Below, piece after piece: positions 1 to 11,597 of a stretch of DNA of 64,000 nucleotides. The DNA comes from Massilia alkalitolerans DSM 17462 (lineage in GTDB: Bacteria > Pseudomonadota > Gammaproteobacteria > Burkholderiales > Burkholderiaceae_D), in contig NZ_ATYR01000010.1 in NCBI RefSeq assembly GCF_000427785.1, positions 62,001-126,000 on the forward strand. The letters run 5' to 3'. A model generated the notes under the pieces. The model did not search any database. It was not told where the DNA came from and worked only from the letters and a program-made list of their open reading frames with translations. The position numbers and the translations under genes are program-made. Each line of letters begins with the position of its first letter. Within the stretch, counting starts at the first letter, position 1.

Positions 1-422
1 ATGCCATCGGCGCGCACCTGGGCGGCGCGTGCCACCCAGCCTTCCCGCGTGCCGATGCGCGCGGCGGTATTGGCCAGCACCAGCTTGCCGATCCGGTCCG
101 GGGCATGAATGCCCAGCCATTGCCCGGTCAGGCCGCCCATCGAGATGCCGCAGAAATGCGCGCGCTGGATGTCCAGGTGGTCCATCAGGCCCAGCACGTC
201 GCGGCCGAGCAGGTCGATCGTCACAGGGCCGGCGCTGCCGGAGCGGCCATGGCCGCGGGTGTCGTAGCGCACGACGAAGAAGTGCGCCGCCAGGGCCGTC
301 GCCTGCCGGTCCCACATGCTCAGGTCGGTGCCGAGGGAATTCGACAGCAGCAGACAGGGTTTGCCGCGCTTGCCGTCGAACTGGTAATACAGCTCGATAT
401 CGTCGAGGTGTGCGAATGCCAT
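1..422 (-). CDS. pcaD: 3-oxoadipate enol-lactonase (PcaD), C-terminus outside window
   Basis: An alpha/beta hydrolase that would open beta-ketoadipate enol-lactone to beta-ketoadipate, the step after muconolactone isomerase. Only the first 140 residues are in the window; the gene runs off the left edge. Reading from the ATG at 422, the protein starts MAFAHLDDIELYYQFDG. It then shows the oxyanion-side segment with SNSLGTDLSMWD, the RYDTRGHGRSG stretch typical of this family, and a nucleophile elbow CGISMGG (Ser inside G-x-S-x-G). It lies 10 bp after benD and is the last visible gene of the cat-ben unit, which supports the enol-lactonase call over a generic hydrolase. The catalytic Asp and His would lie outside the window. 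Confidence 0.85.
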   Translation of the reverse strand, partial: MAFAHLDDIELYYQFDGKRGKPCLLLSNSLGTDLSMWDRQATALAAHFFVVRYDTRGHGRSGSAGPVTIDLLGRDVLGLMDHLDIQRAHFCGISMGGLTGQWLGIHAPDRIGKLVLANTAARIGTREGWVARAAQVRADG

Positions 423-432
423 GATGTTCCCC

Positions 433-2778
<2,346 letters not shown>

Positions 2779-2782
<4 letters not shown>

Positions 2783-4149
2783 TTCGATTCCCCTTCCTTG
2801 GCCAGGGCGTCCTTCATCACTTCCAGCCAGTAGCGGTGCTGCACCGTGTACAGGCCCTCGTCCTCGGTGCGCACGCCGCTCATCACCGGCTGCAGGCCGA
2901 TCTCCTTGGCCGCCTCGTCCGGGCCCTTGATCCAGTGGGTGGCGCCGCGGCACATGTCGTTCCACTGCATGGCGCCGCCGGCATAGCCTTCCTGGCAGGC
3001 GCGGAACTCTTCCAGGTCGTCGGGCGTGGCCATGCCGCTGACGTTGAAGAAGTCCTCGTATTGGCGGATGCGGCGCGCGCGGGCTTCATCCGATTCGCCT
3101 TTCGGGGCGATGCAGTAGATCGTGACCTCGGTCTTGTTCACTGCCAGCGGACGCAGCACGCGGATCTGCGAGCCGAACTGGTCCATCAGGTAGACGTTCG
3201 GATACAGGCACAGGTTGCGCGAGCGCTCGACCATCCAGTCGGCGGTGCTCTTGCCGTACTGCTCGGCGTACTCGGCATGGCGTGCGAAGTTCGGCCGGTC
3301 TTCCGGATTCGCCCACTTGGTCCACAGTAGCATGTGGCCGTGGTCGAAGGCATAGAAACCACCGCCCTGGCGGCCCCACTTGCCGGCATCCATGGCGCGG
3401 ATCTTGTCCTCGCGGATCGCCTGCTCTTCCTTGCGGCGGCTGGTGGTGGCCGCGTAGTTCCAGTGCACCGCGCTCACGTGGTAGCCGTCGGCGCCGTTCT
3501 CGGCCTGCAGCTTCCAGTTGCCCTCGTAGGTATAGGTCGAGGAGCCGCGCAGCACTTCCAGGCCATCCGGCGACTGGTCGACGATCATGTCGATGATCTT
3601 GCCGGCGTCGCCCAGGAACTCTTCCAGCGACGGCACGTCCGGGTTCAGGCTGGCGAACAGGAAGCCCTTGTAGTTGCCGAAGCGCGCCACCTTCTTGAGG
3701 TCGTGCGAGCCTTCCTTGTTGAAGCACTCCGGATAGCCGGCGTCTTCCGGGTCCTTCACTTTCAGCAGCTTGCCGCTGTTGTTGAAGGTCCAGCCGTGGA
3801 ACGGGCAGGTGTAGGTCGCCTTGTTGCCGCGCTTGTGGCGGCACAGCTGGGCGCCGCGGTGGCTGCAGGCGTTGATGAAGGCGTTCAGCTCGCCCTGGCG
3901 ATTACGCGCTATGAACACCGGCTGGCGGCCGATGTGCGTCGTGTAGTAGTCGTTGACGTTCGGGACCTGGCTTTCGTGGGCCAGGTAGATCCAGTTGCCC
4001 TCGAAGATGTGCTTCAGCTCGAGTTCGAACAGGGCTTCGTCGGTGAAGGCGTTGCGGTGCAGGCGGTAGTCGCCGCTGGCTTCGTCTTCGATCAGGTAGT
4101 CGTCGATGCGCTTCGGTGCGAAAGCGCTGACCGGACGGATCGGGATCAT
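2779..4149 (-). CDS. benA: Benzoate 1,2-dioxygenase large (alpha) subunit (BenA)
   Basis: The catalytic subunit that adds both atoms of O2 to benzoate to give the cis-diol. It has 456 residues. The Rieske centre is visible as C95-x-H97 (ACSHRG) and C115-x2-H118 (CPFHGW). The mononuclear iron site shows the usual histidines at about H224 and H229 (DGYHVSAVH), preceded by the electron-bridge region NGAD. The start at 4149 gives [10 protein letters not shown]; a longer in-frame upstream start would run into the catA stop. Only 10 bp separate it from catA and no promoter is visible there, so benABCD is probably transcribed from the catB promoter. Confidence 0.96.
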
Positions 4150-4159
4150 GGCGTTCTCC

Positions 4160-5080
4160 TCAGGCGGCGGCGCGGGCACGCTCCACCAGCGGGCTCGGGG
4201 CGCCGGCGGTATCGCGGTACAGGCGGAAATCGAAGTCGATCGAGGCGAAGGGCGCGCTCACGCGTTTCGCATCCATCTGGGCCGGGTCGTCGATGCGGCT
4301 GACTGCCGGCACCAGGCCTTCGCGGCTGGCGAAGGCGAAGTCGTCCCACAGGTACTCGTCGCCGTCGATGTTGATCTGGGTGGTCAGCTTGCGGTGGCCG
4401 GGCGCGGACACGAAGAAGTGGATGTGCGCCGGGCGCTGGCCGTGGCGGCCCAGCTTGTCGAGCAGCTGCTGGGTGGTGCCGTTCGGCGGGCAACCGTAGC
4501 CCTTGGGCAGGATGCTGCGGAAGGCGTAGCGGCCCTGCTCGTCGGTGACGATGCTGCGGCGCAGGTTGAAGTCCGACTGGGTGCGGTCGAAGAAGGAATA
4601 GTTGCCCAGCAGGTTGGCGTGCCAGACCTCGACCTTGGCGCCGGCCAGCGGTTTGCCGTCCGCGCCGAACACGGTGCCCTGCATGAACAGGGTTTCGGCC
4701 TGCTCGGATTCAGTGCCGTCGTCGAGGCGGGCGAAGCCCACGCTTTCCGGGGCGCCGGCCACGTACAGCGGGCCTTCGATGGTGCGCGGGGTGCCGCCTT
4801 CCAGGCCGGCCTTCGCTTCGGCTTCGTCGGCGCGGATATCCAGGAAGCGCTCCAGGCCCAGGCCGGCGGCCAGCAGGCCCAGCTCGTTGGCGGCGCCGGC
4901 AGCCGACATGTAGGACACGCCGCTCCAGAATTCGCTCGGGCTGATGTCGAGGTCTTCGATGGCCTTGCACAGGTCGCCCAGCAGGCGCACGACGACTTGC
5001 TGCACACGGGGGTCGGCGGGTTTCGATGCGGCGTCCACGACCCAGTTCTTCGCCAGGGTTTCGATGTCTGCGTGGTTCAT
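4160..5080 (-). CDS. catA: Catechol 1,2-dioxygenase (CatA)
   Basis: An intradiol ring-cleaving, Fe(III)-dependent enzyme that converts catechol to cis,cis-muconate. It has 306 residues, normal for the family. The four iron ligands can be placed at Y161 (LLGNYSFF), Y195 (KGYGCPPNG), H219 and H221 (RPAHIHFF). The N-terminal helical dimer/lipid-binding region precedes the beta-sandwich. It sits between catC and benA in one leftward run, so the enzyme that makes muconate, the likely inducer of the divergent regulator, lies inside the induced unit. Confidence 0.96.
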   Translation of the reverse strand: MNHADIETLAKNWVVDAASKPADPRVQQVVVRLLGDLCKAIEDLDISPSEFWSGVSYMSAAGAANELGLLAAGLGLERFLDIRADEAEAKAGLEGGTPRTIEGPLYVAGAPESVGFARLDDGTESEQAETLFMQGTVFGADGKPLAGAKVEVWHANLLGNYSFFDRTQSDFNLRRSIVTDEQGRYAFRSILPKGYGCPPNGTTQQLLDKLGRHGQRPAHIHFFVSAPGHRKLTTQINIDGDEYLWDDFAFASREGLVPAVSRIDDPAQMDAKRVSAPFASIDFDFRLYRDTAGAPSPLVERARAAA

Positions 5081-5109
5081 TTCAGTCTCCTTTAGGTATG
5101 GGTGGTGGG

Positions 5110-5400
5110 TTAGCGATCGTCAAGCCGGATCGAGGACGGGTGCCGGCACAGGGGCGTCACCTCGATCTGCATGTAGGGGAACAGGGGCAGCGACATCAAG
5201 AGCGCGTGCAGCGCCTCGTTGCTCTCGACGTCGAAGATGCTGACGTTGGCGTACTGGCCGGCGATGCGCCACAGGTGGCGCCAGGCGCCCTCTTCCTGCA
5301 GGCGCTGGGCCAGCGCTTTTTCGTCGGCCTTCAGGCGGGCGGCTTCGTCAAGCGGCATCGATGGGGGCAGCTGGACGTTCATGCGTACGTGGAACAGCAT
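5110..5400 (-). CDS. catC: Muconolactone Delta-isomerase (CatC)
   Basis: A small cytoplasmic isomerase of 96 residues that converts muconolactone to beta-ketoadipate enol-lactone. The sequence begins MLFHVRMNV and carries the family's conserved run around WRHLWRIAGQYANVSIFDV and PLFPYMQIEVTPL. It lies between catB and catA with gaps of 32 and 29 bp. Length, motifs and context agree. Confidence 0.95.
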   Translation of the reverse strand: MLFHVRMNVQLPPSMPLDEAARLKADEKALAQRLQEEGAWRHLWRIAGQYANVSIFDVESNEALHALLMSLPLFPYMQIEVTPLCRHPSSIRLDDR

Positions 5401-5432
5401 GTCTGGTCTCCTCGTGGCTTATTTAAAACTCG

Positions 5433-6551
5433 TTAGCGGCGCTGCATCGCGTGCAGCTTGTCCAGGTCGGGCTCGACTCCGAGGCCAGGGCCGGTCGGCA
5501 CCTGCAGCATGAAGTCGCGGTAGACCAGGGGTTCGGCCAGGATTTCCTGGGTCAGCAGCAAGGGGCCGAACAGTTCGGTGCCCCAGGCCAGTTCGGCGAA
5601 GGTGGCGCAGACGTGGGCGGTGGCGGCGGTGCCGATGCCGCCTTCGAGCATGGTGCCGCCGTACAGGCCGATGCCGGCCAGGCGCGCCACGGTCGCCACC
5701 TCGAGCGCCGGGGTCAGGCCGCCGGACTGGTTGATCTTGACGGCGTAGACGTCGGCGCCGTCGGCGCGGGCAATGGCCATCGCGTCGTCCGGGCCGTGCA
5801 GCGCCTCGTCGGCCATGATCGCCACGTCGAAGCGGGCCTTCAGCCTGGCCAGCGCTCCGACGTTGCCGGCCTTGACCGGCTGTTCGATCAGATCGACGCC
5901 GCCGGCTTCCAGCGCGGCGATGCCGCGCACCGCATCGAGTTCGCTCCAGGCCTGGTTGACGTCGACCCGCACGCTGGCGCGATCGCCCAGCGCGCGCTTG
6001 ATGGCCAACACGTGCTTGACGTCCTGGTCGACCTCGCGCAGGCCGATCTTGAGCTTGAAGATGCGGTGGCGGCGCAGCTCGAGCATCTGCTCGGCTTCCT
6101 GGATGTCGCGGCTGGTGTCGCCGCTGGCCAGGGTCCAGGCCACCGGCAGCGCGTCGCGCACCCGGCCGCCCAGCAGCTCCGACAGCGGCACGCCGAGGCG
6201 GCGCGCCTGGGCATCCAGCAGCGCGGTCTCGATCGCGCATTTGGCGAAACGGTTGCCCTGCACCGCCTTGCGCACTGTCGCCATCGCCTTGGCCACGCCG
6301 CCCGCGTCCATGCCGATCAGCAGCGGGGCGATGTAGGTGTCGATGTTGGTCTTGATGCTTTCCGGGCTCTCTTCGCCGTAGGCCAGGCCGCCGATGGTGG
6401 TGGCCTCGCCCCAGCCGGTGATGCCGTCCTCGCAGCGCACCCGCACCAGCACCAGGGTCTGGGTGTTCATGGTGGCAACCGACAGCTTGTGGGGGCGGAT
6501 CGTCGGGACGTCGACCAGGAAAGTTTCGATGTTGGCGATGTTGGTTTTCAT
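5433..6551 (-). CDS. catB: Muconate cycloisomerase (CatB)
   Basis: An enolase-superfamily enzyme of 372 residues that lactonises cis,cis-muconate to muconolactone using a divalent metal. Visible features include the KLKIG lysine motif of the active-site barrel, metal-binding acidic residues in VRVDVNQAW and DLIEQPV, and MADEALHG in the last metal-ligand region. The ATG at 6551 (MKTNIANIETFLVDVPTIRPHK) is used. It is the first gene of the leftward unit, and its promoter region carries the regulator operator at 6607-6648. Confidence 0.95.
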   Translation of the reverse strand: MKTNIANIETFLVDVPTIRPHKLSVATMNTQTLVLVRVRCEDGITGWGEATTIGGLAYGEESPESIKTNIDTYIAPLLIGMDAGGVAKAMATVRKAVQGNRFAKCAIETALLDAQARRLGVPLSELLGGRVRDALPVAWTLASGDTSRDIQEAEQMLELRRHRIFKLKIGLREVDQDVKHVLAIKRALGDRASVRVDVNQAWSELDAVRGIAALEAGGVDLIEQPVKAGNVGALARLKARFDVAIMADEALHGPDDAMAIARADGADVYAVKINQSGGLTPALEVATVARLAGIGLYGGTMLEGGIGTAATAHVCATFAELAWGTELFGPLLLTQEILAEPLVYRDFMLQVPTGPGLGVEPDLDKLHAMQRR

Positions 6552-6606
6552 ATTCAATGCGTATAATTCTATCGGTAGAAGCACGATAATCCCGCTTGAA
6601 AGCGTC

Positions 6607-6648
6607 GTCCAAGACTAAGTTGGTATCACTTCGATACCTGGGAGGTAT
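6607..6648. promoter_or_regulatory. CatR/BenM-type tripartite operator with -35 box for the leftward catB promoter
   Basis: On the plus strand the site reads GTCCAA-N9-GGTAT-N7-ATACC-N5-GGTAT. The outer pair gives ATAC-N7-GTAT, the known binding pattern of BenM/CatM LysR proteins. GTCCAA read leftward is TTGGAC, a good -35 box, with a TA-x3-T match (TATCGT) 18 bp further on. The last half-site overlaps the ribosome-binding region and abuts the ATG of the rightward regulator gene, which suggests autorepression. The same layout, with identical spacings, recurs at 11471-11512. Confidence 0.8.
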
Positions 6649-6649
6649 A

Positions 6650-7567
6650 ATGTTGGAACTGCGTCACCTGCGTTACTTCGTCGCCGTGGCGGAAGAACGC
6701 AACTTCACGAGGGCGGCCGAGCGCCTGCATATCGCGCAGCCGCCGCTGAGCCGCCAGATCCAGCAGCTCGAGGAATACCTGGGCGTGGCCCTGATCGAAA
6801 AAGGCACGCGTCCACTGCGCCTGACCGAGGCCGGCCAGTTCTTCCTGGCGCATGCCAAGCCGCTGCTCGACCAGGTGCGCGACCTCAAGAGCATGACCCA
6901 GCGCGTCGGCAAGGTGGAACGCATCATCAACGCCGGTTTCGTCGCCTCGACCCTGTACGGCCTGCTGCCGGACATCATCCGCCGCTACCGCGCGGCGCAT
7001 CCCGAGGTGGAGGTGGTCATGCACGAGATGACCACCGTCGAACAGATGAAGGCCCTGAAGGAAGGCCGGATCGACGTCGGCTTCGGGCGCCTGAAGAGCG
7101 AAGACCCGAGCATCCGCCGCATCCTGCTGCGCGAGGAGCGCATGGTGCTGGCGCTGTTTCCCGGCCATCGCCTGGCCTCCGGCGACGCGCCGCTGCGCCT
7201 GGTGGACCTGGTGCACGAGCCGCTGCTGGTCTACCCGAGCACGCCGCGCCCGAGCTTCGCCGACCAGGTGCTGGGCCTGTTCAGCGAAGCCCACCTGACC
7301 CCGGACCACGTGGTCGAAGTGCGCGAACTGCAGATCGCGATGGGCCTGGTGGCGGCCGAACAGGGCCTGGCCATCGTGCCCGCCAGCGTGCAGGGCATGC
7401 ACCACCGGAACGTGGTGTACCGCCCCATCGAGGACAAGCATGCGTTCTCGCCGATCTTCTTCAGCGTGCGCCACATGGAGCGCACGCCGGAGCTGGAACA
7501 GATGCTGGCGGTGATCTACGAGATCTACGACGATTACGGGCTGCCGCACACGAAGGAGACGCTTTAA
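6650..7567 (+). CDS. catR: LysR-type regulator of benzoate/catechol genes (CatR/BenM family)
   Basis: A 305-residue LysR-type regulator with an N-terminal winged helix-turn-helix (MLELRHLRYFVAVAEERNF, then AAERLHIAQPPLSRQIQQLE) and a two-lobed effector domain. It is transcribed divergently from catB. The preceding GGAGG serves as ribosome-binding site and is itself part of the operator. By family knowledge it would respond to cis,cis-muconate and possibly benzoate, and activate the cat-ben unit. CatR, CatM and BenM cannot be told apart from sequence alone. Its stop codon overlaps the stop of the convergent porin gene by three bases. Confidence 0.88.
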   Translation: MLELRHLRYFVAVAEERNFTRAAERLHIAQPPLSRQIQQLEEYLGVALIEKGTRPLRLTEAGQFFLAHAKPLLDQVRDLKSMTQRVGKVERIINAGFVASTLYGLLPDIIRRYRAAHPEVEVVMHEMTTVEQMKALKEGRIDVGFGRLKSEDPSIRRILLREERMVLALFPGHRLASGDAPLRLVDLVHEPLLVYPSTPRPSFADQVLGLFSEAHLTPDHVVEVRELQIAMGLVAAEQGLAIVPASVQGMHHRNVVYRPIEDKHAFSPIFFSVRHMERTPELEQMLAVIYEIYDDYGLPHTKETL

Positions 7568-8655
7568 AACGCGTGGCGCAAGCCCGCCATGACGCCGTTC
7601 TGCGCCCCTCCCGGCGCCACCGTGCCGCCGAGATCCAGGCCCACGGCGGCCACGCCATCGTTGTCCATCCGCCCCACCGCTCCGTACACCGCGGTGCGCT
7701 TCGAGAACGCATAGGTGAGCCGCGCCACCGCCATCTTCGTATCGTCCGCCGAGCGCTTGAGGTCACGGCGCGCCACCTGCGCATCCAGGGTCAGGCCGGG
7801 CGCCAGCGGATGGCTGATGCCGAGATAGACCAGGTCGGATTCGGCGACGCCGGTGGCGGCGTCGAGTTTGCGGTCGATGATGCCCGCACCGATCCTGGTC
7901 GCGCCCAACATGGCGTAGCCGTTGACGGTGACGCGCCGGTCGAAGCGCTCGCTGCTGGTGAGGCCGCCGGCGGCGCCGGCGTTCCCGTACAGCTTGTCGT
8001 AGCTCACGTTCACCCCGTAGGCCGCAGCGTCATAGCCGAGCAGCGCCGTCACCTGGCGGCAGGCCTTGCTGTTGCCGGCCACCTCGCCGCCGCAATTGGT
8101 GGCCGCGGGACCGCCGGCGGCCGAGGCGTCGCGCCCCAGGCTGTAGGTGGCGCCCACGGTGAAGCCCTGGAAGCTGCCCAGGTAGCCGACCGCATTGTCG
8201 CTGCGCGCATTCGGCAGGTAGAGGTCGATGCTGCTGATCGAGAACAGGTTCGGTCCCAGCACGTCGCTCTTTGCGGTGGCGAGGAAGCTCATGTTGACGA
8301 TGCGTCCGACCTGCAGCGTGCCCCAGTCCCCCTTCAGGCCGATCCAGGCCTGGCGCCCGAACAGCCGTCCGCCCTGACCCGAGACGCCGCTGTCCGGGTT
8401 GAAACCGCCCTCCAGCGCGAACACGGCGGACAAGCCGCCGCCCAGGTCTTCGCTGCCGCGAAAACCGATGCGCGAGGGCACGCTGCCGGACAGCGCGGAA
8501 ACCTTGGTGACGGCATTGCCGGCGGCGTCGGCGTTGGTGGTGCGGGATACGGCGGCATCGACGAGGCCATAGACCGTGACCTGGGCTTGGGCCGCGCCGC
8601 CGCACAGCATGGCGGCAAGGGCGGTGGCCAGGGGAAGGCGTGGTATTGCTTTCAT
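7564..8655 (-). CDS. Outer-membrane porin (Gram-negative OmpC/Burkholderiales type)
   Basis: A 363-residue porin with a clear signal peptide (MKAIPRLPLATALAAMLCGGAAQA, cleavage before QVTVYG). The 16-strand pattern typical of betaproteobacterial porins includes VTVYGLVDAAV at the start, SRIGFRGSEDLGGG, FGRQAWIGLKGDWGTLQVGR and a final strand GVMAGLRHAF ending in phenylalanine. The ATG at 8655 has an AGGAGA site upstream. It lies 110 bp after benK on the same strand, so it may give benzoate a route across the outer membrane. Substrate specificity is inferred only from position. Confidence 0.88.
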   Translation of the reverse strand: MKAIPRLPLATALAAMLCGGAAQAQVTVYGLVDAAVSRTTNADAAGNAVTKVSALSGSVPSRIGFRGSEDLGGGLSAVFALEGGFNPDSGVSGQGGRLFGRQAWIGLKGDWGTLQVGRIVNMSFLATAKSDVLGPNLFSISSIDLYLPNARSDNAVGYLGSFQGFTVGATYSLGRDASAAGGPAATNCGGEVAGNSKACRQVTALLGYDAAAYGVNVSYDKLYGNAGAAGGLTSSERFDRRVTVNGYAMLGATRIGAGIIDRKLDAATGVAESDLVYLGISHPLAPGLTLDAQVARRDLKRSADDTKMAVARLTYAFSKRTAVYGAVGRMDNDGVAAVGLDLGGTVAPGGAQNGVMAGLRHAF

Positions 8656-8765
8656 GCATGTCTCCTGTATTCGGTGTGCATGGGCGTGCGAGGGCCGCGG
8701 CCAAGCGCGGCGGCACGCTGTCGTTGGAATGGTAAGCCCGGCCGCCCGCGCGGCCGGGAGATGGA

Positions 8766-10121
8766 TCAGGCCTTGCTCGGTTCCGCCAGCGAACCGCCGC
8801 GCAGCGCCGGCCGCGCCGAGGCCGAGCGGCCGTGGCGGATGCAGGCCACCGCGACCGCGGCGATCGCGGCGGGGATGGCGATCGCGAGGAAGTTCTGCTG
8901 CAGCGGAAGGGCCATGCCGACCAGCGTGCCGATCACGATCGGCGCCAGGATCGCGCCGCTGCGGCCGACGCCCGAGGCCCAGCCGATGCCGGTGGAGCGC
9001 ACCGCCATCGGGTAGAACTGGCCGGCATAGGCATAGGTGACGATCTGGGTGCCGATGGTGGAGGCGCCGGCCAGGCCGACCAGCAGGAACAGCACCGGGG
9101 TCGAGACCTTGTAGCCCAGCAGCGTGATCGACACCGCGGCCAGCAGGTACATCCCCACCAGCACGTACTTGATGTGGAAGCGGTCGGCCAGCCAGCCGCC
9201 GCCGACCGCGCCGATCACGGCGCCGAAGTTCAGCACCAGCACGAAGGTGAGGGCCGAGCCCAGGCTGTAGCCGGCGCCGGCCATCAGCTTGGCGAGCCAG
9301 GAGCTGAGCGCGTAGACCATAAACAGGCACATGAAGAAGGCGATCCAGAACATGATGGTAGAGAAGCCGCGGCCATCCTGGAACAGGCGGCCGATCGGCG
9401 CGCCCTCGGCGCGGTCGGCCACCGGCAGCGTGTAGCTGTCGTCCTTCTGCACGCGGTAGCTTGGCTCCATGCGCACCAGGATGTCCTGCAGCTCGGCCTG
9501 GCGGCCCTGGCGGATCAGGAAGGGCATCGATTCGGGCAGCTTCTTCAGGATGAAGGGAATCAGGATCACCGGCACGCCGGCGGCCAGGAACACCGACTGC
9601 CAGCCGTGGGCTTCGATCATGCCCTTGCCCAGCAGGGCGGCGAGCATGCCGCCCACCGCATAGCCGCTGAACATGAGCGTGACCATGGTGGAGCGGATGC
9701 GCTTGGGCGAATACTCCGTCATCTGGGCCACCACGTTCGGCATTACGCCGCCGATGCCCAGGCCGGCCAGGAAGCGCATCACGCTGAAGGTGTACGGGTC
9801 GCTGGCGAAGCCGGCGGCCGCCGTGAACACGCTGAACAAGGCCAGGCAGATGACGATCGCCAGGCGCCGGCCGATTTTATCGGCGATGGTGCCCAGGAAG
9901 ATGGCGCCGAACATCATGCCGAACAGGGCCGAACTGACCATGAAGCCGGCGCTCTGGGCGGTGACGCCCATCTCCTGCATGATCGAGGGCAGCGCGATCC
10001 CGGCCACGGCCAGGTCGTAGCCGTCGCAGATGATGATGATCGCGCACCAGGCGAGGATGCCGAAGTGGAAGCGGTTGAAGCGGGCCTCGTCGGCCAGCTT
10101 GTGCACGTCGATGTGTCGCAT
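8766..10121 (-). CDS. benK: Benzoate MFS transporter (BenK/PcaK-like aromatic acid:H+ symporter)
   Basis: A 451-residue major facilitator with about twelve membrane segments. The first helix carries DGYDLAVAGIALPS, the D-G-Y/F-D motif characteristic of aromatic acid:H+ symporters. The loop motif GTIADKIGRR between helices 2 and 3 is also present. It starts 27 bp after the benE stop, so the two importers are probably co-transcribed. The benzoate assignment rests on this context; PcaK-like substrates such as 4-hydroxybenzoate are possible. Confidence 0.85.
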   Translation of the reverse strand: MRHIDVHKLADEARFNRFHFGILAWCAIIIICDGYDLAVAGIALPSIMQEMGVTAQSAGFMVSSALFGMMFGAIFLGTIADKIGRRLAIVICLALFSVFTAAAGFASDPYTFSVMRFLAGLGIGGVMPNVVAQMTEYSPKRIRSTMVTLMFSGYAVGGMLAALLGKGMIEAHGWQSVFLAAGVPVILIPFILKKLPESMPFLIRQGRQAELQDILVRMEPSYRVQKDDSYTLPVADRAEGAPIGRLFQDGRGFSTIMFWIAFFMCLFMVYALSSWLAKLMAGAGYSLGSALTFVLVLNFGAVIGAVGGGWLADRFHIKYVLVGMYLLAAVSITLLGYKVSTPVLFLLVGLAGASTIGTQIVTYAYAGQFYPMAVRSTGIGWASGVGRSGAILAPIVIGTLVGMALPLQQNFLAIAIPAAIAAVAVACIRHGRSASARPALRGGSLAEPSKA

Positions 10122-10148
10122 GTTGTTGTCTCCTGTCGTTTGTGGGTG

Positions 10149-11387
10149 TTATTTGTTGCGGGGGCCGTGCAGCACCCGGCAGGCCACCATCCCGATGACG
10201 ATGCCCCAGAAGGCCGAGCCCAGGCCGAGGAAGCTGGTGCCGGAGGCGGTGGCCACGAAGGCGATCAGCGAGGCTTCGCGGTGGTCCTGCGCGGCGACCA
10301 TGGCGCCGAGGTTGGCCAAAATTGGCCCGAGCAGCGCGAGCCCGGCGAGGGTCATCACCAGTTCCTTCGGAAAGGCCGCGAACAGCATCACGATCGAGCC
10401 GCCGAACAGTCCCGCCACCAGGTAGAAGACGCCGTTGGCGATGCCGGCGATGTAGCGGCGGCCCGGATCCTCGTGCGCTTCGCGCCCGGTGCACATGGCG
10501 GCGGTGATGGCGGCGATGGCGATCGTGATGCCGCCGCTGAAGGCGACCAGCAGCGACACCAGGCTGCTGGTGGCGATGATCGGGCGTACCGGGCTGTCGT
10601 AGCCCGAGGTTCTCAGGACCGTCATGCCCGGCAGGTACTGGCCGGTGAGCGTGACCAGCACCAGCGGCAGGGCCAGGCTGAAGGTGCTCGACCAGGACCA
10701 GGCCGGCTGGATGAATTGCGGCAGCGCGAGTTCGAAGGCGAGCCCGCCGAAATCGGTGCTCCCGCCGGCCCAGGCGATGGCGGCGCCGGTGGCCAGCAGC
10801 AGCGCGATGCAGTAGCGCGGTGTCGTGCGCTTGAAGACGAGGTAGGCGGCGAGCATGCCCAGCACCAGCACCGGCATGGTCTGCAAGCCCGTGAATGCCT
10901 TGAGCCCGAACGGAATCAGGATGCCAGCCATCATGCCGCTGGCCACGCCGGGCGGCACCCACGCGGCGACCCGCTCGACCCAGCCGGACAGGCCGATCGC
11001 GAGCAGGATCACGGCAGCCGTCAGGTAGGCGCCGACCGCCTCGTTCAGCGACAACGCTGGGAACAGCGTGATCAGGAGCGCGGTGCCGGGCGCCGACCAG
11101 GCGGTGATGACGGGGATTTTCAGGCGCCAGCTGAGGAAAATGCCGGCGACGGCCGCGCCGATGGAGATGCCCCACACCCAGGAGGCGAACATCTCGTTCG
11201 AAATGCGCGCTGCCTGGGCGGCCTGGAAGAAGATCGCCAGCGGGCCGGAAAACGAGACTAGCACGGCCAGGAAGCCGGCGACGATGGCGGGCAGCATGGA
11301 AGCAGTGGAAGCTGCTGCGCCCTGCGTTGCGGACAGCGCGGGAATGGCTTCGCCCGCGCCACGGCTGTGATGGCCCTGACCCTGCAT
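10149..11387 (-). CDS. benE: Benzoate/H+ symporter of the BenE family
   Basis: A 412-residue inner-membrane protein with about 12 hydrophobic segments. BenE-family signatures include SWVWGISIGAAVAG, the helix-break region AWSAPGTALLI, the GVASGMMAGILIPFGL stretch and GREAHEDPGRRY. It is first in a leftward run benE-benK-porin, with the shared operator about 85-125 bp upstream of its start. It would import benzoate in parallel with BenK. The promoter structure argues for induction by the CatR-type regulator. Confidence 0.92.
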   Translation of the reverse strand: MQGQGHHSRGAGEAIPALSATQGAAASTASMLPAIVAGFLAVLVSFSGPLAIFFQAAQAARISNEMFASWVWGISIGAAVAGIFLSWRLKIPVITAWSAPGTALLITLFPALSLNEAVGAYLTAAVILLAIGLSGWVERVAAWVPPGVASGMMAGILIPFGLKAFTGLQTMPVLVLGMLAAYLVFKRTTPRYCIALLLATGAAIAWAGGSTDFGGLAFELALPQFIQPAWSWSSTFSLALPLVLVTLTGQYLPGMTVLRTSGYDSPVRPIIATSSLVSLLVAFSGGITIAIAAITAAMCTGREAHEDPGRRYIAGIANGVFYLVAGLFGGSIVMLFAAFPKELVMTLAGLALLGPILANLGAMVAAQDHREASLIAFVATASGTSFLGLGSAFWGIVIGMVACRVLHGPRNK

Positions 11388-11470
11388 GCTGTCTCCGTAA
11401 TCGTTTTTTTCTGAAGAGGCGCCGTCGTGGGCGCTTCCTGCATTGCAGAGTAGTCAGGCCCAGGAGCTCA

Positions 11471-11512
11471 GTCCAACACTGATTTGGTATGCAATCGATA
11501 CCTCAGGGGTAT
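11471..11512. promoter_or_regulatory. Second CatR/BenM-type tripartite operator, upstream of benE
   Basis: The plus strand reads GTCCAA-N9-GGTAT-N7-ATACC-N5-GGTAT, with every spacing identical to the catB site at 6607-6648. Read leftward it gives TTGGAC as -35 and TACTCT as a weak -10 at 18 bp. It lies in the 210-bp gap between benE (leftward) and the SDR gene at 11598 (rightward). It could therefore also influence the SDR gene, though the polarity relative to the -35 box favours benE. Confidence 0.8.
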
Positions 11513-11597
11513 CAGCGCCGCGAATCGAAAATCCGGGTTCATGGGGCTGTGATATGGTCATTGCGACCATTCAAACCGCTTGATCGAAGGAGGAAGG

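Noticed and set aside
8832..11261. An 809-codon open frame on the plus strand opposite benK and benE
   Set aside because: It is antisense to two clear transporters and its product is a low-complexity His/Gln/Asp-rich sequence, an effect of high GC at third positions.
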